Shown here: one piece after another, positions 8,034 through 16,673 of the stretch | Position numbering within the stretch: position 1 is the stretch's first letter | Layout: each line of letters begins with the position of its first letter | Made by a program: the position numbers and the translations under genes | Source of the DNA: JBNKWA01 sp050299555 | GTDB lineage: Bacteria; Pseudomonadota; Alphaproteobacteria; Rhodobacterales; Rhodobacteraceae | DNA: 64,000 bases | Assembly: GCA_050299555.1 (NCBI GenBank) | Contig: JBNKWA010000080.1 | Span: 124,001 to 188,000 of the forward strand | Reading direction: 5' to 3' | The notes under the pieces: generated by a model | What the model saw: only the letters and a program-made list of their open reading frames with translations | Told to the model about the DNA's origin: nothing | Databases searched by the model: none

Positions 8034-9446
8034 TCAGACAAGGCTATTCTCTTCCTCGGTAATGGCAACGCGCATGCCGCTGCGCGACGCCGTAGTCACG
8101 CTGAGCGACTTGAGCTTGCGGTGCAGTGCCGAGCGTTCCATGCCGACGAACGAGGCGGTGCGGGAAATGTTGCCGCCAAAGCGGTTGATCTGGGCGATCA
8201 GGTATTCGCGCTCGAACATCTCGCGCGCCTCGCGCAGCGGCAGGCCGGCATAGGCGGACGAGATCAGCGCCACGACGTTGCCCCGGTCGGTCTCGCCCTG
8301 GCTGCCGCGCACCTCGTCGATGCCCACGGGCCCGGATTCGGGGCCGAGGATCAGGCAGCGTTCCACCATGTTGCGGAGCTGGCGCACGTTGCCGGGCCAT
8401 TCCAGGGTCTGCAGGTGGGTCAGCGCCTCGTCCGAGAAGCGGCGCTGCGGCAGGCCCTGGCTGGCGTTCAGCTCGACGACGAAATGCTCGACCAGGATCG
8501 GAATGTCCTCGCGCCTGGCGCCGAGCGACGGCACCTGGATCGGCACCACGTTCAGGCGGTGGTAAAGCTCTTCGCGGAACCGGCCGGCGGCGATCTCGGC
8601 CTTCAGGTCGCGCGTCGTCGCCGAGACCGCGCGCACATCGACCCTGACGGTGTCGGCGCTGCCCGGGCGGGCGAAGCTCTGATCCACCAGCACCCGCAGG
8701 ATCTTCGACTGGGTGCCGATCGGCATGTCGGCAACCTCGTCGAAGAAAAGGATGCCGCCATGGGCCTTTTCGAACAGCCCCGGCTCGTGGCCGCGCTCGG
8801 CGCTGATGCAACCGAACAGCACCTCTTCCATGCGATCGGGCTCGATGGTCGCCGAATTCACGCACACGAAAGGCTTGTCCGCGCGGTCGGATTGGGCGTG
8901 CAGATAGCGGGCCGCCACTTCCTTTCCGCAACCGGCCGGACCCGTCAGCATCACCCGGCCGTTGCCCTTCGCCACCTTTTCAAGCTGCGACTTCATGGCC
9001 TTCAGGGCGCTGCTGGTGCCAACCATGACGCTGTTGCCGCTGTCCGAACGGCGCAGCGTGGCGTTCTCGCGCCTGAGCCGCGAGGTCTCGAGGGCGCGGT
9101 TGATGACCACCATCAGCTGGTCGATGTTGAACGGCTTCTCGATGAAATCGTAGGCGCCCTGGCGCACGGCAGCGACGGCGATCTCGATATTGCCGTGCCC
9201 GGAAATGATGACGATGGGAACGTCGGGATTGTTGCGCTTGACGGTCTTCAGGATGTCGATGCCGTCATGCTTGGAATCCTTCAGCCAGATGTCGAGGATC
9301 ACCAGGTCGGGCGCTTCGGCGTTGATCTCGTCATAGGCGGTGGTCGAATCCCAGGCCAGCCGTGCCGTATGCCCGTCGTCGCGCAGGATGTCCGCGATCA
9401 GATCGCGGATGTCCTTCTCGTCATCGACTACCAGTATTTCGCCCAT
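8034..9446 (-). CDS. ntrX: Nitrogen regulation response regulator NtrX
   Basis: 470-residue response regulator paired with NtrY. The receiver domain (1-120) has the phosphoacceptor Asp52 in VILDIWL and a lysine in EKPF. The AAA+ domain has Walker A GPAGCGK at 169-175 and Walker B ILFFDEV at 232-238. A Fis-type helix-turn-helix (SRTASFVGMERSALHRKL) ends the protein. The GAFTGA loop that contacts sigma-54 is replaced by CISAERGHEPG near 213-223, so canonical sigma-54 activation is unlikely. The ATG at 9446 (MGEILVVDDE) follows an AGGGGG ribosome-binding site. An in-frame TTG nearer ntrY at 9476 is less likely. It lies 30 bp after ntrY, within the nitrogen-regulation operon. Confidence 0.95.
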   Translation of the reverse strand: MGEILVVDDEKDIRDLIADILRDDGHTARLAWDSTTAYDEINAEAPDLVILDIWLKDSKHDGIDILKTVKRNNPDVPIVIISGHGNIEIAVAAVRQGAYDFIEKPFNIDQLMVVINRALETSRLRRENATLRRSDSGNSVMVGTSSALKAMKSQLEKVAKGNGRVMLTGPAGCGKEVAARYLHAQSDRADKPFVCVNSATIEPDRMEEVLFGCISAERGHEPGLFEKAHGGILFFDEVADMPIGTQSKILRVLVDQSFARPGSADTVRVDVRAVSATTRDLKAEIAAGRFREELYHRLNVVPIQVPSLGARREDIPILVEHFVVELNASQGLPQRRFSDEALTHLQTLEWPGNVRQLRNMVERCLILGPESGPVGIDEVRGSQGETDRGNVVALISSAYAGLPLREAREMFEREYLIAQINRFGGNISRTASFVGMERSALHRKLKSLSVTTASRSGMRVAITEEENSLV

Positions 9447-9476
9447 CTGCCCGTTCCCCCTTGTCGTCTGGTTCAA

Positions 9477-11741
9477 TCACTCCGCCGCCGCGGGCGGTGC
9501 TGCAATGTCGCCGGCCGAAATCTCGCCCTCGAGCGGAAGCAGCATGCGCGCTTCGGCGCCTGCATGCGTGTCGCCGTCGAAGACCGGCGCCTCGACCAGA
9601 TCGAGCTGGCCATGATGGTCTTCGACGATCTTCTTCACGATCGACAGGCCCAGGCCGGTTCCCTTGGACCGGGTGGTCACGTAGGGCTCGAACAGCCGCG
9701 CACGGTCGGGCGGCAGGCCGGCGCCATTGTCCTGGATCTGGATGAGCACGGCGCCGCCGGCCTGGCTGACAATTGTCCGAACTTCCCCGGCGAAGACTTC
9801 GTCTTTTGACTTTTCTTTTCTGGTATCAATCGCTTCAGAGGCATTCTTCAGAAGGTTTGTCAGCGCCTGCGACAGCAGCGTCGGGTCCAGGACGCCCTCG
9901 ATCCGTCCCTTGGGCAGGTCAAGCCGGAAGGTCAGCTCCGGCCGCCCGTTTTCCTGCAGGATCACCGCATCGCGCACCAGCGCCAGGATGTCGGTGCGGG
10001 TGCGTTCCGGGGCCGGCATGCGGGCAAACTTGGAGAATTCGTCGACGATGCGGCGCAGGTCGCCGGTCTGGCGCACGATCACGTCGGCGTAGTTTTCCAG
10101 GGTTTCGCGCTCGTCGCCGACCAGCGGGCCGAACTTGCGCCGCAGGCGTTCGGCCGAGAGCTGGATCGGCGTCAGCGGGTTCTTGATCTCGTGGGCGATT
10201 CGCCGCGCCACGTCGCCCCACGCCGCCATCCGCTGCGCGGTCACCAGGTCGGTGACGTCCTCGAAGCTGACCACGTGGCCTTCAAGGCCGCCGCCGCTGC
10301 CGAACCGCTGCGCCACACGAACCAGAAGCGTCGCCTCGCGGCCCTTTCGGTTGATCCTGACTTCGCCCTGGGCGACGGCCTGCCCGGTTGTGCTCAGCCG
10401 TTCGAACAGGGGTGCAAACTCGGGCACCACCTCGCCAAGAGGGAGCTCGCGCCCCGGCGCATCGTCCAGCGACAGAAGGTCGATCGCCGCGGCATTGGTC
10501 AGCTCGACCCGCCCGTCGGCATCCAGCCCGATGACCCCCGCCGTCAGGCCGCTGAGGATGGAATCGATCAGCCGGCGGCGGTCTTCGGTTTCCGCATTGG
10601 CGGCAATCAGGGCATCGCGCTGGCCCTTGACCTGCCGGCTCATGCGGTTGAACACCCGGCTCAGCATGGCGATCTCGTCGTCGCCCTCCTCCTCGCGGAC
10701 CTGGACGTCGAAGTCTCCGGCGCCAAGGCGCTGAGCCGCGCCGGCCAGCCGGCCGACGGGCCGCGACAGCCGCTCGGCGAACCAAAGGCCCAGCCAGATC
10801 GCCGCCATGATGACCAGCAGCGCAAAGCCCAGATAGATCAGCGCGAACTCGAACAGGAGCCGGCCGCGGTCGCGTTCGAGCTGCTGGTAGAGCCCCACCG
10901 TCTCTTCGGTGTCGTCGAGAAGGCGCAGGATATCGCCGTCGACCTCGCGGGCAACGTAGAGGTACCGGTCGGCGAAGGCGGGAAGCGCCACCAGGGCGCG
11001 GAATTCGTCGTTGGCCTCGTCCTGGATGATGACGGTCTCGCCGGCTCTGGCGCGGTCGATATCCTCGGGTGACGGGGCGTCGTAGCCGAAGAGATAGCTG
11101 CGCTCGCCACGCGCCCTGATGGCGCCGGTGCCGTCGATGACGAAAGCCTCGCGGAGTTCGCGCTGCATCTGCAGCTGGCCGCGGTTCAAGAGCTCGCGGA
11201 ATTCACCGGGGGTGATCAGGGGTGTGCGCAGCTTCTGTTCGTTGAGGAAGCGGGCCAGGAGCCCGGCGTCGAAGACCAGGTTGGTGCGGTGCTCGGCCTC
11301 ATAGGCCTGGGCCGCCTCGAGCGAGTTCGACACCACCCGCTGCACCCGGTCCGAGAACCAGCCCTCGAGGCCGAAATTCACCGTGATGGTGGCAAAGACC
11401 GCCACCAGGATCGTGGGCACCATGGCCACGAAGGCGAAGACGCCGGCCAGCCGCAGGTGAAGCTGCGATCCCGCCGAGCGGGCCCGCCGGGCGGCGACGA
11501 CGCTGGCGATGCGGTGCCCCACAAGCCCCGCGAGAAGAAGCACGTAGACGAAGTCGGCCAGAAGGACGAGCCGCAGGACGGTGCTGGCCGCGCTGTCGAT
11601 ACTGCCGACGGTGGCGAGCGTGGCGACGGCCAGCAAGGGGCCGAGCACCACCAGAAGCAGCGTCAGTCCATTCCGGACGCGCCGCTGGCGCGCCAGGGAG
11701 TCGACCGCAACCCGGAATCGGTTCACCGAAAGCTGTTGCAC
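9477..11741 (-). CDS. ntrY: Nitrogen regulation sensor histidine kinase NtrY
   Basis: 754-residue membrane sensor kinase. Hydrophobic segments in the first 100 residues anchor it, followed by an extracytoplasmic region and another transmembrane segment near residue 290 (FALLVIMAAIWLGLWF). HAMP, PAS, HisKA and HATPase_c domains follow. The phosphoacceptor histidine is in RRIAHEIKNPLTP. ATP-binding motifs include DNGAGLP and TKGTGLGLSIV-like sequences near the C-terminus. NtrYX is linked to nitrogen metabolism and, in several alphaproteobacteria, to redox or envelope control. The start appears to be a GTG at 11741 with only a weak ribosome-binding site, so a nearby alternative is possible. It is 41 bp downstream of ntrC and directly precedes ntrX. 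Confidence 0.94.
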   Translation of the reverse strand: MQQLSVNRFRVAVDSLARQRRVRNGLTLLLVVLGPLLAVATLATVGSIDSAASTVLRLVLLADFVYVLLLAGLVGHRIASVVAARRARSAGSQLHLRLAGVFAFVAMVPTILVAVFATITVNFGLEGWFSDRVQRVVSNSLEAAQAYEAEHRTNLVFDAGLLARFLNEQKLRTPLITPGEFRELLNRGQLQMQRELREAFVIDGTGAIRARGERSYLFGYDAPSPEDIDRARAGETVIIQDEANDEFRALVALPAFADRYLYVAREVDGDILRLLDDTEETVGLYQQLERDRGRLLFEFALIYLGFALLVIMAAIWLGLWFAERLSRPVGRLAGAAQRLGAGDFDVQVREEEGDDEIAMLSRVFNRMSRQVKGQRDALIAANAETEDRRRLIDSILSGLTAGVIGLDADGRVELTNAAAIDLLSLDDAPGRELPLGEVVPEFAPLFERLSTTGQAVAQGEVRINRKGREATLLVRVAQRFGSGGGLEGHVVSFEDVTDLVTAQRMAAWGDVARRIAHEIKNPLTPIQLSAERLRRKFGPLVGDERETLENYADVIVRQTGDLRRIVDEFSKFARMPAPERTRTDILALVRDAVILQENGRPELTFRLDLPKGRIEGVLDPTLLSQALTNLLKNASEAIDTRKEKSKDEVFAGEVRTIVSQAGGAVLIQIQDNGAGLPPDRARLFEPYVTTRSKGTGLGLSIVKKIVEDHHGQLDLVEAPVFDGDTHAGAEARMLLPLEGEISAGDIAAPPAAAE

Positions 11742-11782
11742 CGCAGTGACAGCGCCTGTTGTTAACCTGCACTGTGGCGAAA

Positions 11783-13222
11783 CTACATCATCTTCTTGCC
11801 ACGTGTCACCTGGATATCAAGGTCCTGGATCTTCTTGCGCAGGGTATTGCGGTTGATCCCGAGCATCTCGGCGGTGCGGACCTGGTTGCCGCGGGTCGCC
11901 GCCAGCGACAGCGCGATCAGCGGCAGTTCGACTTCCTTGATGATGCGGTCATAGAGGCCCGGCGGCGGCAGGGCATCGCCATGCAGGTCGAAATAGCGCC
12001 TCAGATGCGCTTCGACCGACTGGCCGAGCTTCTGCCCCTGCCCCCCCGAAGGTGCCGCCACGGCGGTCGGGCGGGCCTTGATCTCCTGCGCCACGATAGC
12101 GCCGGAGATGACGTCGTCAGGGCACAGGACAGCCAGCCGACGCATGAAATTCTCCAGCTCTCGCACGTTGCCGGGCCATTCCATCTGCCGCAGCTGCTCC
12201 AGCGCGTCCTGGCTGATGGACTTCTTCGGCAGCCCGTCGCGCACGGCGCTGTTGAGGAACGCACGGGCAAGGTCGGGGATGTCCTCCAGCCGCTCGCGCA
12301 GCGGCGGCAGGCGGATCGGCACGATGTTCAGCCGGTAGAACAGGTCCTCGCGGAACTTGCCCTCGTTGACCAGCGCGCGCAGGTCCTGGTGGGTCGCGGC
12401 GATGATGCGCGCATCCGCCCTGACCGTGGCGTGACCGCCGACGCGGGTGAACTCGCCATCCTGCAGCACCCGCAGCAGACGGGTCTGGGCGGTAAGCGGC
12501 ATGTCGCCGATCTCATCCAGAAACAGCGTGCCGCCGTTGGCCAGCTCGAACTTGCCGGTGCCGGGGCGCTGCTCGGAGCCACCCTCAAAGCCGAACATCT
12601 CGCCCTCGATCTGTTCGGGCGGAATCGCCGCCATGTTGATGGCGACGAAGCTGCCGTCCTTGCGCTGGCCGAAATTGTGCAGGGCACGGGCCACCAGCTC
12701 TTTCCCGGTTCCCGATTCGCCGGTGATCATCACGCCGAGGTCGGTGTTCATCAGCCGCGCCATGATGCGGTAGACATCCTGCATGGCGGGCGACCGGCCG
12801 ATCAGCGGCAGGTTCTCCTCGCGCTGTACCTCTTCGGGCTTGCCGTTCTGGGGCCTGCCCTTGCGGCTGAGGGCCTTGGACACTTGGCTGAGCACCTCGC
12901 GCAAGTCGAAGGGCTTGGGCAGGTACTCGTAGGCGCCCATCTCGGCCGCCTTGATCGCCGTCATCACCGTGTTCTGCGCGCTCATCACGATTACCGGTAG
13001 GTCCGGCCGCCGGCGCCGGATGGCCGGCAGAAGGTCAAGTGCGTCGCCGTCGGGCATCATCACGTCCGAGACGACGACATCGCCCTCGCCTTCCTCGATC
13101 CAGCGCCAGAGCGTCGACACGGTACCGGTGGAGCGGACCCGGCAGCCGGCCCGGGTCAGGGCCTGGCTCAGCACCGTGCGGATCGTTCGATCGTCGTCGG
13201 CGACTATAATTGTGCCTTCCAT
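11783..13222 (-). CDS. ntrC: Nitrogen regulation protein NtrC (NR-I), GAFTGA-less type
   Basis: 479-residue response regulator that activates nitrogen-assimilation genes when phosphorylated by NtrB. The receiver domain has Asp53 in VVSDVMMPDGD. AAA+ Walker A is GESGTGK at 168-174 and Walker B is GTLFLDEIGD at 231-240. A Fis-like helix-turn-helix (TAEMLGINRNTLRKKI) closes the protein. Between MFG (209-211) and KFELANGG (224-231), where most NtrC proteins carry GAFTGA, there is only FEGGSEQRPGTG. The same loss is known in Rhodobacter capsulatus NtrC, which activates the housekeeping-sigma polymerase. Its start codon overlaps the ntrB stop by one base (TGATG), indicating translational coupling. 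Confidence 0.95.
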   Translation of the reverse strand: MEGTIIVADDDRTIRTVLSQALTRAGCRVRSTGTVSTLWRWIEEGEGDVVVSDVMMPDGDALDLLPAIRRRRPDLPVIVMSAQNTVMTAIKAAEMGAYEYLPKPFDLREVLSQVSKALSRKGRPQNGKPEEVQREENLPLIGRSPAMQDVYRIMARLMNTDLGVMITGESGTGKELVARALHNFGQRKDGSFVAINMAAIPPEQIEGEMFGFEGGSEQRPGTGKFELANGGTLFLDEIGDMPLTAQTRLLRVLQDGEFTRVGGHATVRADARIIAATHQDLRALVNEGKFREDLFYRLNIVPIRLPPLRERLEDIPDLARAFLNSAVRDGLPKKSISQDALEQLRQMEWPGNVRELENFMRRLAVLCPDDVISGAIVAQEIKARPTAVAAPSGGQGQKLGQSVEAHLRRYFDLHGDALPPPGLYDRIIKEVELPLIALSLAATRGNQVRTAEMLGINRNTLRKKIQDLDIQVTRGKKMM

Positions 13223-14382
13223 CAGTCCTGCTCCTCGGTCTCGATGCCCTGTGCCGGTTCCCTGCCCGTGCCCGCCGGGTTTTTCCTGGTCCTGGCGTTA
13301 GGCTCGGCACCCTGACTCTTGGCGTTGGCCACCGGCAGGCGGATGCGGAACTCGGTGCGGCCGGGCACGCTTTCGCATTCGACGACGCCGCCATGGTCGG
13401 CAATCACCTTCGATACCAGCGACAGTCCAAGCCCGGTGCCCCTGGCTTTCGAGCTGACGAAGGGATCGAAGACGTCGCCGATCAGGTTCTCGGGAATGCC
13501 GGTGCCGTTGTCGCGGATGGTCACCAGCAGCGGCACGCTTTCGCTGCGCCGCCCCGGCAGGGTCAGTTTCATGCCCTGCTTGAAGCTGGTCTTGATGTGG
13601 ATGGTTCCGCCCACCCGCGGCACCGCTTCGGCGGCGTTCTTGAACAGGTTCTGGAAGACCTGGATGAGCTGATCGGAGTCGCCCAAGACGGCCGGCAGCG
13701 AGGGATCGTATTCCTCGACGAAGCGCGCATTCGCGGCAAAGCCGGCCTGCGCCGCCCGCTTGGCACGGTCGATCACGTCGTGAATGTTGACCGGCTTTCG
13801 CTGCGCCGGGCGAAGGTCGCCGAACTGCTCGACACGCTCGACCAGCTTGCCGATGCGCAGGGTCTCTTCCTGGATGAGGTCGACCAGTTCGTGCTCGCCA
13901 TCGGACAGCGACATGGACAGAAGCTGCGCGGCGCCGGAAATACCCGCCAAAGGGTTGCGGATCTCGTGCGCCAGCATCGCGGCCATGCCGGTGACCGATC
14001 GCGCCGCCGAGCGGTGACCCAGTGAGCGGTCCATCTGGCCGGCGATGCCCATCGGGTGCATCATCAGCAGCACCTCGCCCTGCATCTCGGCGATCTGACC
14101 GGCATGCAGGGTGAACGTCTGCGGTGGCCGCTCGGCCCAATGCACCAGCACGTCGTACTGGACGACCGAAACCGAACCGCGGCGCGTCTGGCGCAGGATG
14201 TCGAGAACCGTGCTGTCCTCGCCGACGAAACGGCCCAGGGGGCGCCCTTCAAGTTGACGACTCGACATGCCGGAGAACACCTCGGCGGCGTTGTTGGCGG
14301 AGCGGATGGTATCATCACTGCGGACAACCAATGCCGGGTAAGGGATTGCGTTCCATACGCTTTCGGAAATTTCACCGATCAT
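13222..14382 (-). CDS. ntrB: Nitrogen regulation sensor kinase/phosphatase NtrB (NR-II)
   Basis: 386-residue cytoplasmic histidine kinase that phosphorylates or dephosphorylates NtrC according to PII (GlnB) status. The N-terminal PAS domain (about 1-110) is followed by a HisKA domain, with the phosphoacceptor in MLAHEIRNPLAGIS. HATPase_c motifs include RDNGTGIP and KARGTGLGLSLV. The ATG at 14382 gives the sequence MIGEISESVW and overlaps the dusB stop as ATGA. The longer open frame running back to 14691 is antisense shadow of dusB. The same-strand order dusB-ntrB-ntrC matches the nifR3-ntrBC operon of Rhodobacter. GlnB, its expected partner, is encoded at 62.9 kb in this window. Confidence 0.95.
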   Translation of the reverse strand: MIGEISESVWNAIPYPALVVRSDDTIRSANNAAEVFSGMSSRQLEGRPLGRFVGEDSTVLDILRQTRRGSVSVVQYDVLVHWAERPPQTFTLHAGQIAEMQGEVLLMMHPMGIAGQMDRSLGHRSAARSVTGMAAMLAHEIRNPLAGISGAAQLLSMSLSDGEHELVDLIQEETLRIGKLVERVEQFGDLRPAQRKPVNIHDVIDRAKRAAQAGFAANARFVEEYDPSLPAVLGDSDQLIQVFQNLFKNAAEAVPRVGGTIHIKTSFKQGMKLTLPGRRSESVPLLVTIRDNGTGIPENLIGDVFDPFVSSKARGTGLGLSLVSKVIADHGGVVECESVPGRTEFRIRLPVANAKSQGAEPNARTRKNPAGTGREPAQGIETEEQD

Positions 14383-15389
14383 GCCGCCGCCTCCGTCACC
14401 ATGTCCCGCGAGCCGTCCGGCCGGGCATGCCAGTCGGTGTCGGCGATCAGCGCCAGCACCGCCCTGGCGTCGGTCATGGTCAGCAACCTGGACTTGAGGT
14501 CGCCGGCGCCGACAAGTGAATCCACGTACCATCCCAGATGTTTGCGAGCCATTCTTAAACCGATGTCGATGCCATAGAAGGCAAGCATTGCCTCGTAATG
14601 CTCTGCAATCACGGCCGAAAGCTCCCCACCGCGTGGCAGCGCCGGCTGTGGCTGTCCGCTGAGTGCCGCAGCGATCTCGGCCAGAACCCATGGCCGCCCC
14701 TGCGCGCCCCGACCGACCATCACCCCATCGGCGCCGGATTGCTCCAGCGCCATGCGGGCTGTCTCGGGCCCGTCAATGTCGCCGTTGACGATGACCGGCA
14801 CGGGAACGGCGGCCCTGACCGCGGCGACGGCCGCCCAATCGGCGCAACCCTTGTAGCGCTGCTGCCGCGTGCGGCCGTGGACGGCGATTGTCGTGGCGCC
14901 CGCCGACACCGCCAGCCTGGCGATGCCTGGCGCGTTCAGGGTGTCGGCGTCCCAGCCAAGGCGCATCTTGACCGTGACCGGAACGTCGACGGCTTTCGCG
15001 ACCGCATCGACGATTGCCAGCGCGAGATCGGGCTCGCGCATGAGCGCAGCGCCGCACTGGCCGGCGGTGACCCTTTTCGCTGGGCAGCCCATGTTGATGT
15101 CGATGATGGGCGCGCCCTGCCCCGCCGCCTTGCGCGCCGCCTCGGCCATCAGCGATGGTTCGCGCCCGGCGAGCTGCACCGATGTCGGCGCCGGTCCGTC
15201 CGCGACGGTCGCCCGGGCCGTGGCTTCCGGCTTTCCGTGCAACATCTCGCCGCCGGCGACCATCTCGGATATCACCAGCCCGGCACCGAACCGTGCGGCA
15301 AGCGCCCTGAAGGGCGCATCGGTGATTCCGGCCATGGGTGCCAGAAAAACCGGCGACCGGACCGCTATGCCGCCAATATGCTCAATCAT
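14379..15389 (-). CDS. dusB: tRNA dihydrouridine synthase DusB (NifR3)
   Basis: 336-residue flavoenzyme that reduces uridine to dihydrouridine in tRNA D-loops using FMN and NADPH. The sequence starts with the barrel motif LAPMAGITDAPFR. The catalytic cysteine is C102 in INMGCPAKRV, and substrate- and FMN-binding residues appear in VTVKMRLGW, VHGRTR and VNGDI. The start is ATG at 15389, with AAGGG eight bases upstream. A GTG two codons earlier sits too close to that ribosome-binding site. It is the first gene of the dusB-ntrBC-ntrYX series and is divergent from ispDF. The 126-bp gap between them contains a perfect palindrome. Confidence 0.95.
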   Translation of the reverse strand: MIEHIGGIAVRSPVFLAPMAGITDAPFRALAARFGAGLVISEMVAGGEMLHGKPEATARATVADGPAPTSVQLAGREPSLMAEAARKAAGQGAPIIDINMGCPAKRVTAGQCGAALMREPDLALAIVDAVAKAVDVPVTVKMRLGWDADTLNAPGIARLAVSAGATTIAVHGRTRQQRYKGCADWAAVAAVRAAVPVPVIVNGDIDGPETARMALEQSGADGVMVGRGAQGRPWVLAEIAAALSGQPQPALPRGGELSAVIAEHYEAMLAFYGIDIGLRMARKHLGWYVDSLVGAGDLKSRLLTMTDARAVLALIADTDWHARPDGSRDMVTEAAA

Positions 15390-15453
15390 GTGCACAACCC
15401 TTGGACAATCGAGCCCATGTAGCGCGAATCGGCGGCAACGGCAATTGCCCGCA

Positions 15454-15472
15454 GGTGCGGCATTGCCGCACC
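15454..15472. promoter_or_regulatory. 19-bp perfect palindrome between dusB and ispDF
   Basis: Nine-base arms (15454-15462 and 15464-15472) are exact inverted complements around a single central T. It lies in the divergent promoter region, 65 bp upstream of dusB and 43 bp upstream of ispDF. No T-run follows on either strand. A regulator-binding site is plausible but the regulator is unknown. Confidence 0.35.
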
Positions 15473-15515
15473 CGCGCGCTTCGGCTTAAGTGACCGCAAT
15501 CAAGACGGGGCGGGC

Positions 15516-16673
15516 ATGCGGACAGAGGCGGTGATCGTCGCGGCCGGGCGCGGCATCAGGGCCGGCCCCGGCGGGCCGAAACAGTATCGAGACCTGTGCG
15601 GCAAGCCTGTGCTTGCCCGGACACTCGAGGCGATGCTCGCCCATCCTGGCATCGCCGGTGTCACGACGGTGATCCACGGAGCCGATCGCGCGGCTTACGA
15701 CGCAGCGGCGGCAGGGATCGACGATGCGCGCCTGCGTCCGCCGGTCGAGGGGGGAGAGACGCGCGCCGCATCGGTGCTGGCCGGTCTTTCGGCCCTCGAG
15801 GCGAGGTCGCCGGAACTTGTCCTGATCCACGACGCGGCCCGGCCCTTCGTCACGGTGGCGCTGATCGACAGGCTGCTTCAGGCGCTTCAGGGCGCCCCGG
15901 GCGCCCTGCCGGCGCTGCCGGTGGCCGATGCGCTCTGGCGTGCCGAAGATGGCATGGCGATCCGGCCGAGGCCCCGGGACGGACTGTTCGCGGCACAGAC
16001 ACCGCAGGCGTTCAGGTATGATGCAATTCTTGCCGCGCATCGGGACGCCGCAGGCAGCGACGCACTCGACGACGTGGAAATTGCCCGTGCGAAGGGGCTG
16101 GAGGTGAAGATCGTTGTCGGCGATGCCGACAATTTCAAGATCACCCTGCCCGGCGACTTCGCCCGCGCCGAACGGATCATGGGAGGGCCACCGATGGAGA
16201 CCCGCACCGGCCTCGGGTTCGACGTCCACGCCTTTGCCCCGGGCGACCATGTGACGCTTGGCGGGGTCCGCATTCCGCATGACAGGACGCTGTCCGGGCA
16301 TTCCGATGCCGACGTGGTCCTGCACGCGATCACCGACGCTGTGTTTGGCGCCATCGCCGAGGGGGATATCGGCCAGTGGTTCCCGCCATCCGAACCGCAG
16401 TGGAAGGGTGCCGCCTCGGAGATTTTCCTCGCCAAGGCGGTGGAACGGACCGCCGCGCGCGGCTACCGGATCGTTAACCTTGACTGCACAGTGCTGGCCG
16501 AGGCGCCGAAGATCGGGCCATACTCGGCTGCGATGCGGCGCGAGATCGCCCGCGTGGCGGGCATTGCCGAGGATGCGGTTGGCATGAAGGCGACGACGAT
16601 GGAACGGTTGGGCTTTATCGGCCGCGGCGAAGGGATCGCGGCCATGGCCACCGCGACGCTGGTGAAGCGGTGA
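15516..16673 (+). CDS. ispDF: Bifunctional IspD/IspF (MEP-pathway cytidylyltransferase and cyclodiphosphate synthase)
   Basis: 385-residue fusion catalysing two steps of the non-mevalonate isoprenoid pathway. The IspD half (1 to about 225) makes CDP-methylerythritol and has the AAGRGIR nucleotide-binding start, the GPKQY motif, IHDAARPFV and TPQAFRYD. The IspF half begins at residue 227 (METRTGLGFDVHAF) and forms the 2,4-cyclodiphosphate. It has metal ligands in FDVHAF and SGHSDADVVLHA, then the late MKATTMERLGFIGRGEG motif. Such fusions are normal in alphaproteobacteria. It begins a tight plus-strand operon, ending in a GTGA overlap with pgpA. Confidence 0.96.
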   Translation: MRTEAVIVAAGRGIRAGPGGPKQYRDLCGKPVLARTLEAMLAHPGIAGVTTVIHGADRAAYDAAAAGIDDARLRPPVEGGETRAASVLAGLSALEARSPELVLIHDAARPFVTVALIDRLLQALQGAPGALPALPVADALWRAEDGMAIRPRPRDGLFAAQTPQAFRYDAILAAHRDAAGSDALDDVEIARAKGLEVKIVVGDADNFKITLPGDFARAERIMGGPPMETRTGLGFDVHAFAPGDHVTLGGVRIPHDRTLSGHSDADVVLHAITDAVFGAIAEGDIGQWFPPSEPQWKGAASEIFLAKAVERTAARGYRIVNLDCTVLAEAPKIGPYSAAMRREIARVAGIAEDAVGMKATTMERLGFIGRGEGIAAMATATLVKR

